The position numbers and the translations under genes were made by a program. Shown here one piece after another: positions 1-6,581 of a stretch of DNA of 24,565 bases (position 1 is the first letter of the stretch; every line of letters starts with the position of its first letter). Below the pieces are notes generated by a model. It was not told where the DNA came from. It saw only the letters and a program-made list of their open reading frames with translations, and made no database searches. This DNA is from a bacterium (GTDB lineage: Bacteria > UBP13 > UBA5359): the NCBI GenBank assembly GCA_028685295.1, contig JAQUEL010000020.1:1-24565 (forward strand). The letters run 5' to 3'.

Positions 1-1443
1 CTGCGCATAGAAACCTCTCTTGATCTCGATATGCAGGAAGCGGCGGAAAAAGCTGTCAGCCAGGGATTGAAAGAGGGGAAAAATCTTCGGATAAGCCAGG
101 CCGCACTGGTAGCGTTGGATGTCAAAACAGGACAGATAAAAGCCATGGTCGGTGGATACAGCTTCAAGAAGAGCCAGTTCAACCGGGCTACGCAGGCCAA
201 GCGCCAGCCCGGTTCGGCCTTTAAACCCTTCATTTATACTGCTGCCATCGATAGTGGTATGAAGCCTACCGATACTATTGTAGATTCTCCCGTCAGCTAT
301 GGCTCCGGATCCGGCATATACAGCCCCCGTAACTATGATGGGCGTTTTCGCGGCACAATAACTTTGCGTTCGGCCCTGGAGAGGTCCATCAATGTTCCGG
401 CTGTGAAGCTTATGGATAAATTAGGTATCTTGAACGTCCTGGATTACGTCAAACGCATGGGGATCAGTACCGTCAGCCCGGTATACGACAGCCATCTTGC
501 CTGTGCTCTGGGCGGTCTGACACATGGGGTCATACCACTGGAAATGGCCACAGCCTACGGTGTTCTAGCCAATGAAGGCATAAAATGTCAACCGACCCCC
601 ATTCTACGTATCACTGATCGCTGGGGTAACGTCCTGGAGGAGTATAAGCCTAGAACAGAACGTATTCTCAGACAGGAAACAGCAAATACCATGGTGGATA
701 TGATGAGAGGGGTCATTACACGCGGAACCGGACGAGGTGCCGCTATAGGCTATCCTGCTTCCGGTAAGACCGGTACCACCAGTAGTTATAAGGATGCCTG
801 GTTTGTAGGTTTTACCGATAAGCTGGTAACGGCAGTCTGGATGGGTAATGACAATAACAGGCCCATGGCCCATGGAGTAACTGGAGGAGCCCTTCCGGCC
901 AGAATATGGTCAGCCTTTATGCGTCCTGCCATGAAAAGATTCCTGGCACTGGAAGCTGCTTTAAAAGGGCCTGCCGAATCTATGCAACCGCTTGAAGATA
1001 AAGAGCTGAATAAGAATGGGGTTCAAGAAAAAACGGCCGGAGAACAAACGAGTAAGGACGGCTCTATTACTATACAGGTCTGCCCGAGCAGCGGCTTGCC
1101 TCCCTCACCGGATTGCCCGGAAGTAATAACTAAAACATTTGCTTCAGGCAAAGTTCCGTCCGGAATATGCAACGTACATGGTGAGAGCGGAAGAGAGCCT
1201 GCAGAGCGAAAAACTGATTCTCCCAGAGAACAAAAGCCTTCAGGACAGACTGAGGAGCCTCGTACTGCACAACCCCGGAATACCGATACTACCGGCGCAA
1301 GAACCGCAGGAGTAACCATCTGGCAAGAGGTACGCTTTTGCCGCCTTACCGGCAAGCCGACTACGGGTAAATGCCCGGAGACATATACCCGTTATATCAG
1401 AAAAGACAAGATCCCACGAGATTTTTGTGAGGTACATAATTAG
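1..1443 (+). CDS. Class A penicillin-binding protein, C-terminal part (5' end outside window)
   Basis: This is the transpeptidase half of a bifunctional class A PBP (PBP1a/PonA type), which cross-links peptidoglycan on the outer face of the cytoplasmic membrane. The frame is open from base 1 and begins with the linker typical of the family (ETSLDLDMQ), so the true start and the glycosyltransferase domain lie upstream of the window. The first internal ATG at 31 is not the real start. The three active-site motifs are visible in order: SAFK (catalytic Ser) near base 210, SIN near base 387, and KTGT near base 766. After the transpeptidase domain there is a long Pro/Thr/Glu-rich, low-complexity tail of about 120 residues. 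It contains two Cys-containing segments, one around VCPSSGLPPSPDC and one at the extreme C-terminus. Such tails are common in PonA proteins but their role is unclear. A short GCACC/GGTGC hairpin follows the stop. Confidence 0.93.
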   Translation: MRIETSLDLDMQEAAEKAVSQGLKEGKNLRISQAALVALDVKTGQIKAMVGGYSFKKSQFNRATQAKRQPGSAFKPFIYTAAIDSGMKPTDTIVDSPVSYGSGSGIYSPRNYDGRFRGTITLRSALERSINVPAVKLMDKLGILNVLDYVKRMGISTVSPVYDSHLACALGGLTHGVIPLEMATAYGVLANEGIKCQPTPILRITDRWGNVLEEYKPRTERILRQETANTMVDMMRGVITRGTGRGAAIGYPASGKTGTTSSYKDAWFVGFTDKLVTAVWMGNDNNRPMAHGVTGGALPARIWSAFMRPAMKRFLALEAALKGPAESMQPLEDKELNKNGVQEKTAGEQTSKDGSITIQVCPSSGLPPSPDCPEVITKTFASGKVPSGICNVHGESGREPAERKTDSPREQKPSGQTEEPRTAQPRNTDTTGARTAGVTIWQEVRFCRLTGKPTTGKCPETYTRYIRKDKIPRDFCEVHN

Positions 1444-1455
1444 GCACCTGGGTGC
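1444..1455 (+). terminator. Possible weak terminator hairpin after the PBP gene
   Basis: A GCACC-TG-GGTGC hairpin begins directly after the PBP stop codon, followed by the loosely T-rich GATTATTT. The stem is only 5 bp and the loop 2 nt, so this is a weak candidate. Confidence 0.25.
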
Positions 1456-1506
1456 GATTATTTGGAATCGGGGACGAGTTGTTTAGTGTCTAAGCATATT
1501 TACAAA

Positions 1507-1989
1507 TCAGGAAGACATGCTGTGAGAATACCGATCGGCCACTTTGCTGGCACCATAGGAGTCGGGTTTGGTTTTGACCTTATAACCGCTGCCGGTAACC
1601 ATACCGACTACTTCCTGAATTATCTTGCGGGTCTCCCCCTTATTGCCGACATCCAGATGTATCTCCAAAGGGAGGTCAGCCCAGCCGTTCTCGGATAACT
1701 TTTCGCTGATTTTACTGGCCATTTCCAGGCTAAGTGCAACCTCGTAAAAAATACGCTGGTTCAGACCTCTTTGCTTACGCTCTCTTATACGGGAATAAAA
1801 GTAACACCCCCCCTGCCCCACACGATGTACCACTATGGCCGTGATATAGTTTATCACCCCGCCGGGGGCGGAATCCGTGCCTACTATTATATTGTGCTTC
1901 TTTTCAGGCGCTTGCTCGATGAATGTGATGAGACGTTTAAACATCTCTTCAAAACTCATCCTTCCGTAAGTCGGACTATTGAAGGTCAA
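1507..1989 (-). CDS. ykuK: YkuK-like RNase H-fold protein (DUF458)
   Basis: This 160-residue protein resembles the YkuK/DUF458 family, predicted to have a ribonuclease H-like fold; its in vivo role is not established. The N-terminus (FNSPTYGRMSFEEMF) matches the family's usual opening, so I accept the TTG start at 1989. That start has AAGGGG about 8 nt upstream, overlapping the stop of the preceding gene. Candidate acidic metal ligands of an RNase H fold are Asp39 in the IVGTDS motif and Asp112 in EIHLDVG. The C-terminus (KTKPDSYGASKVADRYSH) is also characteristic. The start is 5 nt downstream of a small coiled-coil gene on the same strand, so the two are probably co-transcribed. Confidence 0.8.
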   Translation of the reverse strand: MTFNSPTYGRMSFEEMFKRLITFIEQAPEKKHNIIVGTDSAPGGVINYITAIVVHRVGQGGCYFYSRIRERKQRGLNQRIFYEVALSLEMASKISEKLSENGWADLPLEIHLDVGNKGETRKIIQEVVGMVTGSGYKVKTKPDSYGASKVADRYSHSMSS

Positions 1990-1994
1990 TTCCC

Positions 1995-2195
1995 TTACCC
2001 CTTGATCCTGTCGAGACGGGACTTGAGATCTCTTATCCTGTGCTCAAGGTTCTCTCTTTTATCCTTGAAAGCCGTAGTCCTGTCATATTGCATCAACATG
2101 CCGATATAAAGCTTATTCAGTTCCCTCAGTTCCCGCTCCAGCCTATAGATTTTAGTCTGCATCTGCTTCAGCAACAGTTTTTTATTGTTATTCAT
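1995..2195 (-). CDS. Small coiled-coil hypothetical protein
   Basis: This 66-residue, highly charged protein has a heptad-like distribution of Leu/Ile/Met across nearly its whole length, consistent with one or two long helices forming a coiled coil. It has no Cys, no signal peptide and no membrane segment. I do not recognise the family; it has general similarity in size and charge to Spo0E-type or other small helical proteins but lacks the SQELD signature. The ATG at 2195 has no good ribosome binding site, so the start is uncertain. Its stop lies 5 nt before the ykuK start, the main reason to regard it as a real gene in a two-gene operon. A 6-bp inverted repeat (ATATTG/CAATAT, 2201-2217) lies just upstream. 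Confidence 0.55.
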   Translation of the reverse strand: MNNNKKLLLKQMQTKIYRLERELRELNKLYIGMLMQYDRTTAFKDKRENLEHRIRDLKSRLDRIKG

Positions 2196-2282
2196 TTAAT
2201 ATATTGCATCACAATATACGGGTAAAGTCAATCGGCATACTTCTAGCAGCCGGTAATAGAGACTCGCCACTCATTCCCGCTG

Positions 2283-2319
2283 CCCGGCACCAAACGCTCA
2301 TCGCTCGTTTTATGCCGGG
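2283..2319. other. Two-tier hairpin in the divergent gap before the rhomboid gene
   Basis: CCCGGCA (2283-2289) pairs with TGCCGGG (2313-2319), and inside it AAACG (2292-2296) pairs with CGTTT (2306-2310), leaving a 9-nt loop and a symmetrical 2-nt internal loop. No T-tract follows on either strand, so it is not an obvious intrinsic terminator. It sits between the divergent coiled-coil gene and the rhomboid gene and may be part of the rhomboid 5' leader. Confidence 0.4.
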
Positions 2320-2388
2320 AATTTGGCTTAGGGCAAAAGGTTTGGGCGTGGAGAGAGACTGAAGGCGAGCTGCAAGGAGGCAGAAGAG

Positions 2389-3087
2389 ATGCTGTTACCC
2401 TTAAAAGACGAGAACCCTTCCCAAAGCTTTCCATCGGTTGTCGCCGCACTTATAATCGTTAACTTCCTGATCTTCTTTTATGAGCTGTCACTCTCTGCCG
2501 CTGGATTGCAACATCTGGTACAAAGGTTTGGCTTAACACCCTATTATCTGCTTCATCCATCCGCTTCACCCCTTCATCCGGTGTGGCTGGCTTATTTTAC
2601 AATTTTCTCCTCCATGTTTTTACACGGCGGTTTTGAACATATAGCAGGCAACATGCTCTTTCTATGGATTTTCGGAAATAACGTTGAGGATGCAGAGGGA
2701 CATTGGCACTTTCTCTTGTTTTATCTGGCAGCCGGAACAGTGGCCGCTCTGACACAGACAGTGGTATTTCCAGGGTCAGAAATACCAAGCATTGGAGCCA
2801 GTGGAGCCATCGCCGGAGTATTGGGAGCATATATAGTTCTATTCCCCAGGGCTAGAGTAATAACCGTCATACTGCCCTTCATCTTTTTACCCTTCTATCT
2901 TCCTACCTATATAGTTATCGGCCTATGGTTCTTATTACAACTCTTCTCTGGATTACTGTCGATCACCGGAAGCCTTGCCGCCCCCATAGCCTTCTTCGCA
3001 CATATTGGAGGCTTCATTACCGGAATCTTGCTGGTAAGGTTTCTTAAACAACGGCGCTTCAAGGTGAAAGAGGGGTACCGATGGTAA
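2389..3087 (+). CDS. Rhomboid family intramembrane serine protease
   Basis: Rhomboids cut transmembrane substrates inside the lipid bilayer. This 232-residue protein has the short bacterial form with about six membrane helices. The catalytic pieces are visible: Ser138 in GASGA (136-140), His205 in the last helix (AHIGG), and the HxxxN element His84/Asn88 (FEHIAGN), which helps form the oxyanion hole. The helix-1/loop sequence with FLHGGFEHIAGNMLFLWIFG is the family signature. The ATG at 2389 has an excellent ribosome binding site (AAGGAGG, about 8 nt upstream). The gene converges on mrdA and their 3' ends overlap by 29 nt (3059-3087), so no transcription terminator separates them. The substrate cannot be told from sequence. 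Confidence 0.92.
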   Translation: MLLPLKDENPSQSFPSVVAALIIVNFLIFFYELSLSAAGLQHLVQRFGLTPYYLLHPSASPLHPVWLAYFTIFSSMFLHGGFEHIAGNMLFLWIFGNNVEDAEGHWHFLLFYLAAGTVAALTQTVVFPGSEIPSIGASGAIAGVLGAYIVLFPRARVITVILPFIFLPFYLPTYIVIGLWFLLQLFSGLLSITGSLAAPIAFFAHIGGFITGILLVRFLKQRRFKVKEGYRW

Positions 3088-4816
3088 ACAAAGCCTTTTC
3101 CAGAACCCTGCGGGCAATGGGTGCCGCTGTCGCTCCCCCATGTCCTCCCTGTTCCAGAAAAACACAGACGGCTACCCTGGGAGCCGCATAAGGGGCATAG
3201 CCGACAAACCAGGCATGTGGACGCCTGGGAGGATCCTCAGCCGTACCTGTCTTACCGGCCACTTCAACACCCTCAACGGCAGCCAATTTCCCTGTTCCTT
3301 TGGGATCCTTAATAGCGGCCAGCATGCCTCTGCGCACTATAGCCAGGACATCCTGACGAAGAGGCAAGCTCCGACGCAGTACAGGCTCATATTTTCGGAC
3401 GATGGCGCCTCCAGGAGAGATTACAGCCTTTACCAGCAACGGTTTATAAAGCTTTCCGGTAGCTACTGCTGCCGTAGCTAAAGCCATTTGTAACGGAGAC
3501 GCCTGAACAAAGCCCTGCCCTATAGACATGTTAAGGGTATCTCCTGCGTACCATTTCTGCTTAAAACGTTCTTCCTTCCAATCGGCCGAAGGTATTTTGC
3601 CGGCAGTCTCTCCTGATAACGGCAATCCGCTCTTCTCTCCCAGGCCAAAAGCTTTGGCATAATGATGCAGGCTCCTCTCTCCCAGCCTGCGACCTAATTC
3701 ATAGAAGACTATATCACATGATTGAGCCATCCCTTCCACCAAACCTACTGAACCGTGCCCACTAAGGTCCCAGCAGCGGAAACGCCGTCCGGGCAACTTA
3801 TAAGAACCGCTGCAGTAGAAGCATTCACCGGCAAGAACCGCTCTCTCCTGCAACGCTGCCGAGAGTGTGATCATTTTAAAAGTCGATCCCGGCGGCCAGG
3901 CGCTATGGGAGGCTCTATTCTGTAAGGGATGATATGGATGGGATGAAAGATTGCGCCACTCGTTGCGGGTCAGGCTGTCAACAAAGATATTGGGATCATA
4001 GCCGGGGCTGCTGGCCATAGCCAATATCTCCCCGTTACGTACATCTACCGCCACCACCGCCCCGGGGCGACCTGCCAGAGCCTCTTCCGCCACGGCCTGA
4101 GTATCCCTATCCAGTGATAACAGCAGGCTGCCGCCTCTGACTGCCTCCATACTGGCAAGAACTCTGCTCGATGTTCCTGCAGAGCCGTAATCCACTTGGC
4201 TACCCCCGTGTAATCCATGCAGGATAGTATCAAAAGCACCCTCTACACCCGTCTTCCCGATAACATCCCCCATGCGATAGCCTAAATGGCGATACTTATC
4301 CAGCTTCTCCCTATCTATTTCGCCGACATAACCTAACAAATGTGAAGCCAGCCCTTCATAAACATAGAAACGATAAGGGATTTTTTCTATCAGAATACCG
4401 CGCAGGCGGTCTTTACGCTCCATTACCAAGGTTATTTCTTCTGCAGTAAGCCCTTTTTTAATAACAACCGGGGCAAGCGGTGTAGCCCTGTCGGCGGATA
4501 AACGCAGAGCTACTTCCTTTTGAGGTATATGCAGCATAGCGGCTACTTCTGCAATTGATTTACTGCTCCCCGTCATACGAGGAACAATCGCCAGATCATA
4601 CCGGATGCGATTTGATACCAGTATATGCCCATGACGATCGAAAATGATTCCTCTTGCCGGTTTTTCCAATAGCAGATGCAATCTGTTACCTTTGGCCATG
4701 GCAGCATATTTTTTCCCCTGTATGATTTGCAGTTGAAATAAACGAGCGGCTATTATAGCAATCGTCAGCAACAGCAACAATCCGAATGTCCTTATCCTTG
4801 GGGCCTGAGAGTGCAT
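3059..4816 (-). CDS. mrdA: Penicillin-binding protein 2 (class B, MrdA type)
   Basis: This is a class B monofunctional transpeptidase for cell elongation, anchored in the cytoplasmic membrane. A single N-terminal membrane helix (about 9-28) is followed by the PBP dimerisation (pedestal) region (about 50-220) and the transpeptidase domain. Motifs are S311-T-F-K314 (acyl-enzyme Ser), S366-C-D368 and K522-T-G524. The segment HAWFVGYAP and the ending GGHGGATAAPIARRVLEKAL are typical of MrdA. Cys332, Cys335 and Cys348 in the CFYC...FRCW stretch resemble the Cys-containing insert seen in MrdA proteins. At 585 residues it is slightly short and has no PASTA domains, arguing against SpoVD/FtsI. It stands alone rather than beside mreBCD. 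The ATG start has GGAG about 7 nt upstream; a TGCTATAAT extended -10 lies at 4870-4878. Confidence 0.92.
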   Translation of the reverse strand: MHSQAPRIRTFGLLLLLTIAIIAARLFQLQIIQGKKYAAMAKGNRLHLLLEKPARGIIFDRHGHILVSNRIRYDLAIVPRMTGSSKSIAEVAAMLHIPQKEVALRLSADRATPLAPVVIKKGLTAEEITLVMERKDRLRGILIEKIPYRFYVYEGLASHLLGYVGEIDREKLDKYRHLGYRMGDVIGKTGVEGAFDTILHGLHGGSQVDYGSAGTSSRVLASMEAVRGGSLLLSLDRDTQAVAEEALAGRPGAVVAVDVRNGEILAMASSPGYDPNIFVDSLTRNEWRNLSSHPYHPLQNRASHSAWPPGSTFKMITLSAALQERAVLAGECFYCSGSYKLPGRRFRCWDLSGHGSVGLVEGMAQSCDIVFYELGRRLGERSLHHYAKAFGLGEKSGLPLSGETAGKIPSADWKEERFKQKWYAGDTLNMSIGQGFVQASPLQMALATAAVATGKLYKPLLVKAVISPGGAIVRKYEPVLRRSLPLRQDVLAIVRRGMLAAIKDPKGTGKLAAVEGVEVAGKTGTAEDPPRRPHAWFVGYAPYAAPRVAVCVFLEQGGHGGATAAPIARRVLEKALFTIGTPLSP

Positions 4817-4824
4817 TATTTTCT

Positions 4825-4840
4825 CCGAATACTTATTCGG
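4825..4840 (-). promoter_or_regulatory. Hairpin touching the mrdA ribosome binding site
   Basis: CCGAATA (4825-4831) and TATTCGG (4834-4840) form a 7-bp inverted repeat with a 2-nt centre in the mrdA leader. The Shine-Dalgarno GGAG of mrdA (complement of 4823-4826) overlaps the end of the hairpin, so it could hinder translation initiation, or the dyad could be a DNA operator. On the plus strand it is followed by CTTTTT, but no plus-strand gene precedes it. Confidence 0.35.
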
Positions 4841-4869
4841 CTTTTTCGCCTTCAGTCTATATATCCGTC

Positions 4870-4878
4870 ATTATAGCA
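4870..4878 (-). promoter_or_regulatory. Extended -10 promoter of mrdA
   Basis: The minus strand reads TGCTATAAT, a perfect -10 with the TGn extension. A weak -35 (GTGTCA, 18 bp spacing) precedes it. It lies about 55 nt upstream of the mrdA ATG. Confidence 0.6.
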
Positions 4879-4892
4879 CGATGGATTTCTCA

Positions 4893-4931
4893 TTGACACA
4901 TTCCCACATTGACGTTAATATTAAGTGTCAA
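4893..4931 (+). promoter_or_regulatory. SigA-type promoter of the corA leader with overlapping dyads
   Basis: TTGACA (4893-4898), a 17-bp spacer and TAATAT (4916-4921) form a good housekeeping promoter pointing at corA. Two symmetrical elements overlap it. TTGACAC (4893-4899) mirrors GTGTCAA (4925-4931). A tighter dyad has arms TTGAC (4909-4913) and GTCAA (4927-4931) around the perfect palindrome TTAATATTAA (4915-4924). The tighter dyad covers the -10 box and looks like a repressor site. Confidence 0.6.
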
Positions 4932-5154
4932 CCGATATCAATGCAGCAAAGGCAGGTGGGGAACAATGGAAGCGGACGGTAGTAGTATATATCATAAATG
5001 TATTTTTATTCCCTTTCATTGCTCAGGCCTGCCCGGTTATGTAAACGGCCAGGATATTTAAGCATCTCCAAAGTTTTCATCCTCCGTAACCGCGGCCTGC
5101 GCTTTTCCGCTAGAAAGGGAAGCAGCAGGCTATTTTTTACGGGAGGCAAGTTCC
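4928..5154 (+). promoter_or_regulatory. Structured 5' leader of corA; candidate metal-responsive riboswitch or attenuator
   Basis: From the inferred transcription start (about 4928) to the corA ATG is about 227 nt without a gene. Helices readable by eye are GGCAGG (4951-4956)/CCTGCC (5028-5033), enclosing a 9-bp helix 4964-4972/5013-5021; then CGGTTA (5034-5039)/TAACCG (5087-5092), enclosing AGGAT (5051-5055)/ATCCT (5079-5083). These are followed by an intrinsic terminator (5095-5139). The heptamer GGCCTGC occurs twice (5026-5032 and 5094-5100). Both copies can pair with GCAGGC (5125-5130), giving mutually exclusive folds. I do not recognise the M-box, the yybP-ykoY Mn element or a NiCo element by eye, but none was tested computationally. 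Confidence 0.55.
5095..5139 (+). terminator. Intrinsic terminator in the corA leader
   Basis: GCCTGC (5095-5100) plus GCTTTTC (5101-5107) pairs with GGGAAGC (5117-5123) and GCAGGC (5125-5130), with A5124 bulged, followed by TATTTTTTA. It ends only a few nt before the corA ribosome binding site (GGGAGG at about 5141), the position expected of an attenuator. Confidence 0.7.
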
Positions 5155-6129
5155 ATGATAGACGTTATGAAAACAGTTGAAGATAAATTAGTTATCCTGG
5201 ATAACGATTTTGAGAAGGGTTGCTGGATAAACCTGGTTAATCCCTCTGAAGAAGAGATACTGGATGTCTGCAAGCATACAGGTATCCTTCCGGCCTTTAT
5301 TCAATCAGCATTGGATGAAGAGGAGCGTTCCCATATCGAAACGGAAGATGATCAGGTTCTGCTGCTCATAAATATTCCATTTATCAAAGAAGAGAACAAC
5401 TCCATTTTCTTCGATACCATACCGCTGGGCATAATCATTACGGCTGATGCCATAGTTACCGTTTGTTTGCAGGACAACCCTATCATAGGCGGTTTTATGA
5501 AGGGCATTGATAAGAGTTTTTATACTTTTAAGAAGAGCCGTTTCGTCCTGCAGATACTCTATCGGACATCAACCACCTATCTACGCTTTCTAAAGCAAAT
5601 ATATAGAAAAATCAACCTGACTGAGGGGCAACTTCGGGAGTCAACCAAGAATGAAGCTGTTTTTCGCCTGCTGGATCTGGAAAAGAGCCTGGTGTATTTC
5701 ACCACCTCATTATGCTCCAATGAAGTGGTCATGGAAAAGCTGATGCGGCCCCGCCTGCGTGGCATGGATCCGGATGCCGAAGCCGCCTCAAGGGTATTGA
5801 AGTTTTATCCTGAAGATGAGGAACTGCTGGAGGATGTTATAACCGAAAACAAACAGGCTATAGAGATGGCCAATATATATAGCAATCTGCTCAGCGGATT
5901 GATGGATGCCTTCACCTCTATTATATCCAACAATCTGAATATCGTCATGAGATTTTTGACATCCGTCACCATAATCGTGGCCTTGCCCACTATGGTTTAC
6001 AGCTTTTTCGGCATGAATGTGCGCTTGCCTATACAGCATCATCCTCATGCCGCCCTTTGGATTGTAGGCATCTCGGTAATGATTTCCATAGCTGCAACCA
6101 TGGTCTTATGGCAGCGGCGCATGCTCTAG
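5155..6129 (+). CDS. corA: CorA-family divalent metal ion transporter
   Basis: This is a homopentameric inner-membrane channel for Mg2+ (some relatives carry Co2+, Ni2+ or Zn2+). The 324-residue protein has a soluble N-terminal alpha/beta domain (about 1-130) and a long helical stalk (about 130-265). Two C-terminal membrane helices follow (about 268-285 and 300-320). The selectivity signature Gly286-Met287-Asn288 (YSFFGMN) sits at the end of the first. The helices are followed by a short basic tail (QRRML), as expected. The start at 5155 is chosen because GGGAGG lies about 8 nt upstream; the next ATG (5167) is less well placed. Expression is probably controlled by the structured leader and terminator immediately upstream, consistent with metal feedback. 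The metal actually transported cannot be told from the sequence. Confidence 0.9.
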   Translation: MIDVMKTVEDKLVILDNDFEKGCWINLVNPSEEEILDVCKHTGILPAFIQSALDEEERSHIETEDDQVLLLINIPFIKEENNSIFFDTIPLGIIITADAIVTVCLQDNPIIGGFMKGIDKSFYTFKKSRFVLQILYRTSTTYLRFLKQIYRKINLTEGQLRESTKNEAVFRLLDLEKSLVYFTTSLCSNEVVMEKLMRPRLRGMDPDAEAASRVLKFYPEDEELLEDVITENKQAIEMANIYSNLLSGLMDAFTSIISNNLNIVMRFLTSVTIIVALPTMVYSFFGMNVRLPIQHHPHAALWIVGISVMISIAATMVLWQRRML

Positions 6130-6180
6130 GTCCAGTAGACCTCCTCGGCTTAATATCAGGCAGACTGACGATTGAATTAG

Positions 6181-6189
6181 TGCTATAAT
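6181..6189 (+). promoter_or_regulatory. Extended -10 promoter before the small Cys-rich gene
   Basis: TGCTATAAT (6181-6189) is a perfect extended -10 without a recognisable -35. It lies about 70 nt upstream of the ATG at 6261 and separates this gene's transcription from corA. Confidence 0.5.
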
Positions 6190-6260
6190 CAAGTAGCGAT
6201 CGTTGAACAATTGCAAGCAAAAGCCTGCAACAATATACCAGGAAAAAAGGATAGGTTTTT

Positions 6261-6467
6261 ATGAAAAAATGCTGGGAAACATCTCTCGATAAGCGCTTTT
6301 GCTCCACCTGCCCGGCTTTTCTTAAACAGATCCCCTGCTGGACGATAAAACAGAGCCTCTGTGTTGTGGGTTGCCAGGACACCAACTGCTATGACTGTCC
6401 GTTTTTTAATAGTACCCTATCCCGGTTGGCACCCTCTTCCCGACATCAAGATCCGTTTTATCTATAA
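6261..6467 (+). CDS. Small Cys-rich protein, two-CW-domain-like
   Basis: This 68-residue protein has nine Cys spread as CW, CxxC, CW, C, C, C, CxxC-like spacings (KKCWET, FCSTCPAF, PCW, SLC, VGC, NCYDCPFF). The pattern of a CWE-type opening, a C..CPA element, a second CW and a C-terminal C..C.FF closely resembles the small 'two-CW domain' proteins found in anaerobes. Those sometimes occur fused to sensor or regulatory proteins. The Cys arrangement suggests metal or Fe-S binding or redox sensing, but no function is established. The start has AAGGAT about 10 nt upstream and its own extended -10 promoter. The C-terminal 15 residues are unrelated to the motif. It lies alone between corA and mtnP. 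Confidence 0.7.
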   Translation: MKKCWETSLDKRFCSTCPAFLKQIPCWTIKQSLCVVGCQDTNCYDCPFFNSTLSRLAPSSRHQDPFYL

Positions 6468-6581
6468 CCTTACAGGGTAGAAATATAAGAGAGGCGGGTT
6501 ATTTGGGTATCTGGGTGCGTTTGTAAGTTAAGGAGGCAGGGGCGCGGGCCGGTTGCTCAGCATTTAAGCAAGGAGAGCGGT

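Noticed and set aside
4928-5154. M-box (ykoK) Mg2+ or yybP-ykoY Mn2+ riboswitch in the corA leader
   Set aside because: I could not find the conserved blocks of either class by eye, so I call only a structured leader; a covariance-model search is needed to settle it.
4998-5180. 60-codon plus-strand frame in the corA leader
   Set aside because: It runs through the terminator and past the corA start in another frame; no ribosome binding site. The RNA structure explains the region better.
6468-6581. SAM riboswitch before mtnP
   Set aside because: The 114-nt gap lacks the conserved SAM-I blocks and a terminator.
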